8,173 bases of DNA from assembly GCA_964543855.1 (NCBI GenBank), contig CAZJAD010000101.1:1-8173 (forward strand). Direction: 5' to 3'. The DNA comes from CAZJAD01 sp964543855. Lineage in GTDB: Bacteria > Electryoneota > RPQS01 > DYHQ01. A program made the translations under genes and the position numbers. The notes beneath the pieces are model-generated. The model ran no database searches. It worked only from the letters and a program-made list of their open reading frames with translations, and was not told the DNA's origin. Below are positions 4,706-8,173 of the stretch, in pieces. Position 1 is the stretch's first letter, and the number at the start of each line of letters is the position of its first letter.

Positions 4706-5557
4706 ATGAACAATCCGAAGCCGAAAAGCGATGGGCGTTTCCATGTCATCCCCGAAGGAGACAAGCCCTGCATCTGGATGGAGCTTGGAGTCGTCGCGTA
4801 CAAGATCTGTGACCGGGATTTCAACTGCGACACCTGCCCTTTGGATATCGGACTGAGGGGACTGGCCCGAACACCCGCCGCACCGGAAAAGGCGAGAAAG
4901 AAAAATCCGTTTCCAGATTCGGAAACGGATCAGGGCAGCAAGCGCAGCGCCGATTCCCTAAAGCTCTCACACCTCGCGCGCATGGTCAAATTCTACGGAG
5001 AAGATGATCGCCATTTCCATCCGAAGCACACCTGGATTCAGGTGGAGACTCCGAATTGCGCCTATGTCGGAATTGACAACATCGTGGCGACCGTCCTCGG
5101 ATCGGTCGACGATGTGTCGCTGCCCGCTGTCGGGCAACGAGTCCGGCGGGGTGAGGCGTGCTGTCAGGTGATTCAAGGTGCCAGAGCGTTCTCAATCCTG
5201 TCGCCGATTTCCGGTCGCGTTGTGAGAGCCAACGAGGAACTTCACGGCTTTCCCGACAAGCTGATTCTCGATTCGCTCGGCCGAGGATGGCTTTTCAGCG
5301 TCAAACCCGACGACCTCGAAGAGGATCTGAAGTACTGCCGCGCCGGTGAAGCGGTTTTCCCGTGGTATCTGAAGGAACTCGAGTGGCTCGACTCCATTCT
5401 GGCCAACTCGCTCAAGCGCAGCCAGGAACTGCTCGGTCAGACCATGCACGACGGCGGGGAATTGTCGCGGAACCTGCAGGAGCTGCTGCCGCCGGAAGAA
5501 TACCGGCATCTTGTCCTTAGCTTTATCGGCAAGCCAAGCGATACCGCCACCAAGTGA
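4706..5557 (+). CDS. Soluble GcvH-like protein with an N-terminal four-Cys motif, lacking the lipoyl lysine
   Basis: A 283-residue protein with no signal peptide or membrane helix; GGGAGGGA precedes the ATG. Residues 22-44 form a compact Cys motif, C22-x12-C35-x5-C41-x2-C44, within CIWMELGVVAYKIC, which could hold zinc or an iron-sulfur cluster. A charged linker (about 55-95) leads to a GcvH-like domain at about 100-215: HPKHTW (105-110), YVGIDN, LGSVDDVSLP (131-140), SPISG (166-170), ANEEL. From VGI (121) to PISG (170) it aligns ungapped over 50 residues with E. coli GcvH, and the lipoyl Lys position is Ala159 (codon 5180-5182), followed by Arg160. The C-terminal helical region carries LGQTMHDGG (243-251) and an EEYRHLVLSF tail like that of the first GcvH-like protein. 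It is the last gene of the operon, 23 bp after the HybB-like gene. A lipoate carrier role looks excluded; an adaptor or redox-sensing role with the HybAB-like pair is possible. Confidence 0.85.
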   Translation: MNNPKPKSDGRFHVIPEGDKPCIWMELGVVAYKICDRDFNCDTCPLDIGLRGLARTPAAPEKARKKNPFPDSETDQGSKRSADSLKLSHLARMVKFYGEDDRHFHPKHTWIQVETPNCAYVGIDNIVATVLGSVDDVSLPAVGQRVRRGEACCQVIQGARAFSILSPISGRVVRANEELHGFPDKLILDSLGRGWLFSVKPDDLEEDLKYCRAGEAVFPWYLKELEWLDSILANSLKRSQELLGQTMHDGGELSRNLQELLPPEEYRHLVLSFIGKPSDTATK

Positions 5558-5585
5558 CCGACGCGTCCGTCGATTCGTCAGCCCC

Positions 5586-6128
5586 TCACTCGATACCGCC
5601 CTCCCCGATTATCTTCGCACACGCCCTGCAGAACGAGACCATCTTCTCGTCGACATCCTCGATGTAAGTCGAGCTGTTCATCACACAGCCGGGATAGTTG
5701 CAGTGAACCAGCCCGTAGGTGTGGCCGAGTTCATGGACCGCTTCCTTGAGCAGTCGCTCGTGGAATAGCTGCGCGTCAGGAGGCTGTTCGTAGAATTCGC
5801 TGCGGAGTCGGTAGGTGGAGATGAGGGCGCCCAGTCCCTTGAACTGAGCTTCCCCGAAGAGGTAGGTGAGAACGGGAATATAGATATCGACGCCCGTCAC
5901 TCCCAGCATGCGAAAAGCGTCGGCCGGGGGATTGGACACGATTTGGGCAAGGATCGTGGACGAATAATACTGGTGGCGTTTCGCATCATACGCCTTGGCC
6001 AGGTCAATCTCTTTCCACAGTATCTCAGTCTCCAGGCGAAACGCGTGGGCCAGATAGGTAAGCAGAGGGTCGAGCACTGAGTCATCGGAAAGCTGGACCG
6101 GAACCACATAGAGCTTGGAAGGCTTCAA
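5586..6128 (-). CDS. amzA: Archaemetzincin-type zinc metalloprotease (M54)
   Basis: A 180-residue protein with the archaemetzincin signature: the zinc site HELGHTYGLVH (His132, Glu133, His136, His142), followed at once by C143, then C148-V-Met150 (the Met-turn), then C167-x2-C170. The four cysteines are typical of the family, where they form a second zinc site. Length is normal and no signal peptide is seen, so it should act in the cytoplasm. The start is TTG at 6128: the family's N-terminal strand (KLYVVPV) begins at once and no ATG is available before residue 74. The start overlaps the stop of the response regulator (TTGA), which implies translational coupling in a kinase-regulator-protease operon. 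Its stop lies 28 bp from the end of the opposite operon. Bacterial archaemetzincin substrates are unknown to me; regulated proteolysis linked to this two-component system is inference. Confidence 0.9.
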   Translation of the reverse strand: MKPSKLYVVPVQLSDDSVLDPLLTYLAHAFRLETEILWKEIDLAKAYDAKRHQYYSSTILAQIVSNPPADAFRMLGVTGVDIYIPVLTYLFGEAQFKGLGALISTYRLRSEFYEQPPDAQLFHERLLKEAVHELGHTYGLVHCNYPGCVMNSSTYIEDVDEKMVSFCRACAKIIGEGGIE

Positions 6129-7474
6129 CTTTGCTTGCTCAGACCGTACTTCTTAATCTTGCTGTATAGGGTCGTGCGATCAATCCCGAGGACGGTCGCC
6201 GCGTGGCTTATATTCCAGTCCGCGCGCTCCAGTATCCTCGTGACATGAGACTTCTCCACTTCCTCCAGCGTATCGCCACCCGGTTGTTTCATGCGATAGC
6301 GGAAGGGAAACGAAAGATCGCGCGCCGTGATTTCATCGCCGGAACAGAGTACAATCGCCCTCTCAATTACATTCCGCAGCTCCCGCGCATTCCCCGGCCA
6401 GTCGTAGGCCTCCAGCATTTTCATCGCGTCCGCTGAAATCCCCTTCACACCGCGCGTCATGGACTGCGCATACTTCTGTACGAAGTAGTCCGCGAGAAGC
6501 GGAATGTCCTCGGTGCGTTCCCTGAGCGGTGCAATGTCAATCGTGAAGACATTGAGGCGGAAGTAGAGATCCTCTCGGAACTCCCCGGCAGCCACCCCCT
6601 CCTCCAAATCGCGGTTTGTCGCGCTGATGATGCGGAAGTCGACTTCGATCGGCTTCTCTCCACCCAGGCGAGTGAACTGCTTGGTTTCAATCACGCGAAG
6701 CAGATCCATCTGCATCTTCGAGGTGATATTCCCGATTTCATCGAAGAAGATGGTTCCTTTGTCCGCACGCTCGATTTTGCCGCGTCGGCGAGCACTCGCG
6801 CCGGTGAACGCCCCTTTCTCGTGGCCGAAGAGTTCACTCTCGAGAAGTGTCTCCGTAAACGCGCCGCAATTGACGGAGATAATCGGCGCGTACCGGCGGT
6901 TGCTGTTGCTGTGAATCGCACGCGCCACCAGTTCCTTCCCCGTCCCGCTCTCGCCGCGAATCATCACCGTCGCGTCCGTCTTAGCCACCGTGGCAACCAT
7001 TTCGAGAACACGCCGCATCTGAGGCGATGTCCCGACAATATCGTCAGGCATGGACAGATCTTCAATCTGCTGCTTGAGCTGAATATTTTCCCGCGCAAGG
7101 CGGCGCTTTTCCAGCGCGTTGCGGATGATGTGCGTGAGATCATCGGGATCGACCGGCTTCGACACATAATCGAAGGCACCGTCCTTCAGCGCCTGAACCG
7201 CGGTGTCCACGGACGAATAGGCCGTCATGATGATGACGATGATATCCTTGTCGATGCCCCGGATGTGGCGATTGAACTCAATGCCGTCCATACCCGGCAT
7301 CTTGATATCGAGCAGGATGATGTCCCAGGTCTGCTCGCGGAGTTTCACCATCGCCGCATCGGCACTCTCGGCTGTGTCCGTCCGGAACCCATCCGACATG
7401 AACCACTTGTAGAGAGAATCGCGCACGGAAAACTCGTCGTCAACAACCAGTATCCCGATATTCTCTTTATCCAT
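6125..7474 (-). CDS. NtrC-family sigma-54-dependent response regulator
   Basis: A 449-residue protein with three domains in the usual order. The receiver (about 5-120) has acidic residues Asp12/Asp13, phospho-acceptor Asp56 in LLDIKMPGMDG, Thr84 and Lys106. The AAA+ domain (about 143-375) has Walker A GESGTGKE (174-181), the sigma-54 contact loop GAFTGA (221-226), Walker B FFDE (243-246) and PGNARELRN (360-368). A Fis-type helix-turn-helix lies at about 420-445. All catalytic residues are present, so it should be a competent ATP-dependent activator of sigma-54 RNA polymerase. ATG at 7474 has AGGAGG 8 nt upstream; an in-frame TTG directly before it is less well spaced. It lies 37 bp after the histidine kinase and is coupled to the archaemetzincin. 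The only clear sigma-54 promoter I see in the window is at 1611-1626, making the HybAB-GcvH-like operon the natural target, by inference. Confidence 0.95.
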   Translation of the reverse strand: MDKENIGILVVDDEFSVRDSLYKWFMSDGFRTDTAESADAAMVKLREQTWDIILLDIKMPGMDGIEFNRHIRGIDKDIIVIIMTAYSSVDTAVQALKDGAFDYVSKPVDPDDLTHIIRNALEKRRLARENIQLKQQIEDLSMPDDIVGTSPQMRRVLEMVATVAKTDATVMIRGESGTGKELVARAIHSNSNRRYAPIISVNCGAFTETLLESELFGHEKGAFTGASARRRGKIERADKGTIFFDEIGNITSKMQMDLLRVIETKQFTRLGGEKPIEVDFRIISATNRDLEEGVAAGEFREDLYFRLNVFTIDIAPLRERTEDIPLLADYFVQKYAQSMTRGVKGISADAMKMLEAYDWPGNARELRNVIERAIVLCSGDEITARDLSFPFRYRMKQPGGDTLEEVEKSHVTRILERADWNISHAATVLGIDRTTLYSKIKKYGLSKQS

Positions 7475-7511
7475 CAATCAAGCCTCCTGCGTTTGCCGCT
7501 GACCGCGCCGT

Positions 7512-8173
7512 TCACACCGTTTTGACCGGCGCCTCAATCGGCAGCTCGATTCTGAATGTCGTCCCCTCGTTCACCTTCGACTTCACCAGTATTCGCCCCT
7601 GGTGCTGGTCCACGATAATCCGATAAGCGACCGCGAGTCCAAGTCCCGTGTTCTCCGCCGAATCCTTCGTCGTGTAATAGGGTTCGAAAATGTGCGGAAG
7701 ATCGCCGTCGGCAATGCCCACGCCATTGTCTCTGACCTCCAGGCAGAGGGTGCCCTCCTTCTCACCGTCGCAGAGACAAACCGTAACTTCTCCACCTTCC
7801 CCGGGCACCGCCTCGATCGCGTTGATAACGAGCACCAGAATCATCTGTTGCATCGCCGCCGTATCGCAGTAGAGCTGCGTCTTGTCGGTCGTGATCTCCT
7901 GCTTCAGAGTCACTTTCTTCGTCTTGACGCCGTGTCGGGCAAGCTCGATACTCCGGTCGATCACCGGCCGGATGTCCTGCGTGGACATCTCGCCGTAGGA
8001 TTTCTTCGAGAACAGAAGCAGATTCTTGACGATGTCGCCGCATCGCTTCGCCTCATCGCGGATCACTTTGAGGTTCTCGACCGTGCCTTCAACCTCTTGC
8101 TCCCCGGGTGAGTTGGAGAGATTCCGGATCGAGAGCTTGGCGTAGGTGAGAATTCCGGACATCGGATTGTTGA
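7512..8173 (-). CDS. Sensor histidine kinase, C-terminal part (start off the right edge)
   Basis: About 219 C-terminal residues are present. The frame is open to the window edge, where it reads NNPMSGILTYAKL, the sequence that follows the phospho-accepting His in the H-box (HEINNP), so the histidine itself lies just outside. Then come the dimerisation helix, the ATP-binding N-box (NAIEAV, around 7806-7823), G1 box DNGVGI, F-box FEPYYTTK and G2 box GLGLAV, ending in FRIELPI. The H-box and boxes resemble NtrB/ZraS-type kinases, which pair with NtrC-type regulators. The sensory N-terminus is not visible, so the signal is unknown. The response regulator begins 37 bp downstream on the same strand, making these two a cognate pair. 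No promoter for this leftward operon lies within the window. Confidence 0.93.
   Translation of the reverse strand, partial: NNPMSGILTYAKLSIRNLSNSPGEQEVEGTVENLKVIRDEAKRCGDIVKNLLLFSKKSYGEMSTQDIRPVIDRSIELARHGVKTKKVTLKQEITTDKTQLYCDTAAMQQMILVLVINAIEAVPGEGGEVTVCLCDGEKEGTLCLEVRDNGVGIADGDLPHIFEPYYTTKDSAENTGLGLAVAYRIIVDQHQGRILVKSKVNEGTTFRIELPIEAPVKTV

Noticed and set aside
2010..5557. Glycine cleavage system or sHdr lipoate-binding protein role for the GcvH-like genes
   Set aside because: The lipoyl Lys is absent from both, and no GcvT, GcvP, lipoate ligase or Hdr-like genes are nearby.
5559..5572. Hairpin CGACG-CGTC-CGTCG between the convergent operons as a terminator
   Set aside because: The stem is only 5 bp and no T-tract follows on either strand, so it cannot be supported as an intrinsic terminator.
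6821..7525. Plus-strand frame of 234 residues opposite the response regulator
   Set aside because: It is an Arg/His-rich antisense shadow of the AAA+ and receiver domains, with no recognisable domain.

Overview
This window looks like part of a chromosome from an uncultivated Gram-negative bacterium with moderately high GC. The lineage guess is weak. It rests on the exported repeat protein at the left end, whose N-terminal domain and YadA-head-like repeats resemble proteins I associate with candidate phyla such as Zixibacteria and relatives, and on the sigma-54 regulation and HybA/HybB-type redox genes, which are common in anaerobic, deltaproteobacteria-like lineages.

Layout. (1) Positions 1-1177, minus strand: the N-terminal part of a secreted, glycine-rich repeat protein that runs off the left edge. 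(2) Positions 1178-1709: a 532-bp non-coding divergent region holding several palindromes, a possible housekeeping promoter for the repeat protein, and a good sigma-54 (-24/-12) promoter match at 1611-1626 facing right. (3) Positions 1710-5557, plus strand: a tight five-gene operon. It encodes an 84-residue membrane protein, a membrane-anchored GcvH-like protein, a HybA-like four-cluster ferredoxin, a HybB/NrfD-like ten-helix membrane protein, and a second, soluble GcvH-like protein with an N-terminal four-cysteine motif. (4) Positions 5586-8173, minus strand, convergent: a histidine kinase (start off the right edge), an NtrC-type sigma-54-dependent response regulator, and a bacterial archaemetzincin whose start overlaps the regulator's stop.

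How it may work together. HybA and HybB families normally pass electrons between a catalytic subunit and the quinone pool, but no hydrogenase or other catalytic subunit lies in this operon. Instead the pair is bracketed by two GcvH-like proteins. In an ungapped 50-residue alignment with E. coli GcvH, the lipoyl lysine is replaced by Arg in one and Ala in the other. The small membrane protein and both GcvH-like proteins share a C-terminal motif, LGxT[M/V]xDGG, which suggests a common partner. The sigma-54 promoter in front of the operon and the sigma-54 activator encoded opposite it make a self-contained regulatory hypothesis: the kinase and regulator control this redox module, with the metalloprotease as a co-expressed partner. 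The most noteworthy content is therefore this sigma-54-controlled HybAB module with lysine-less lipoyl-domain proteins. I know no described function for it.
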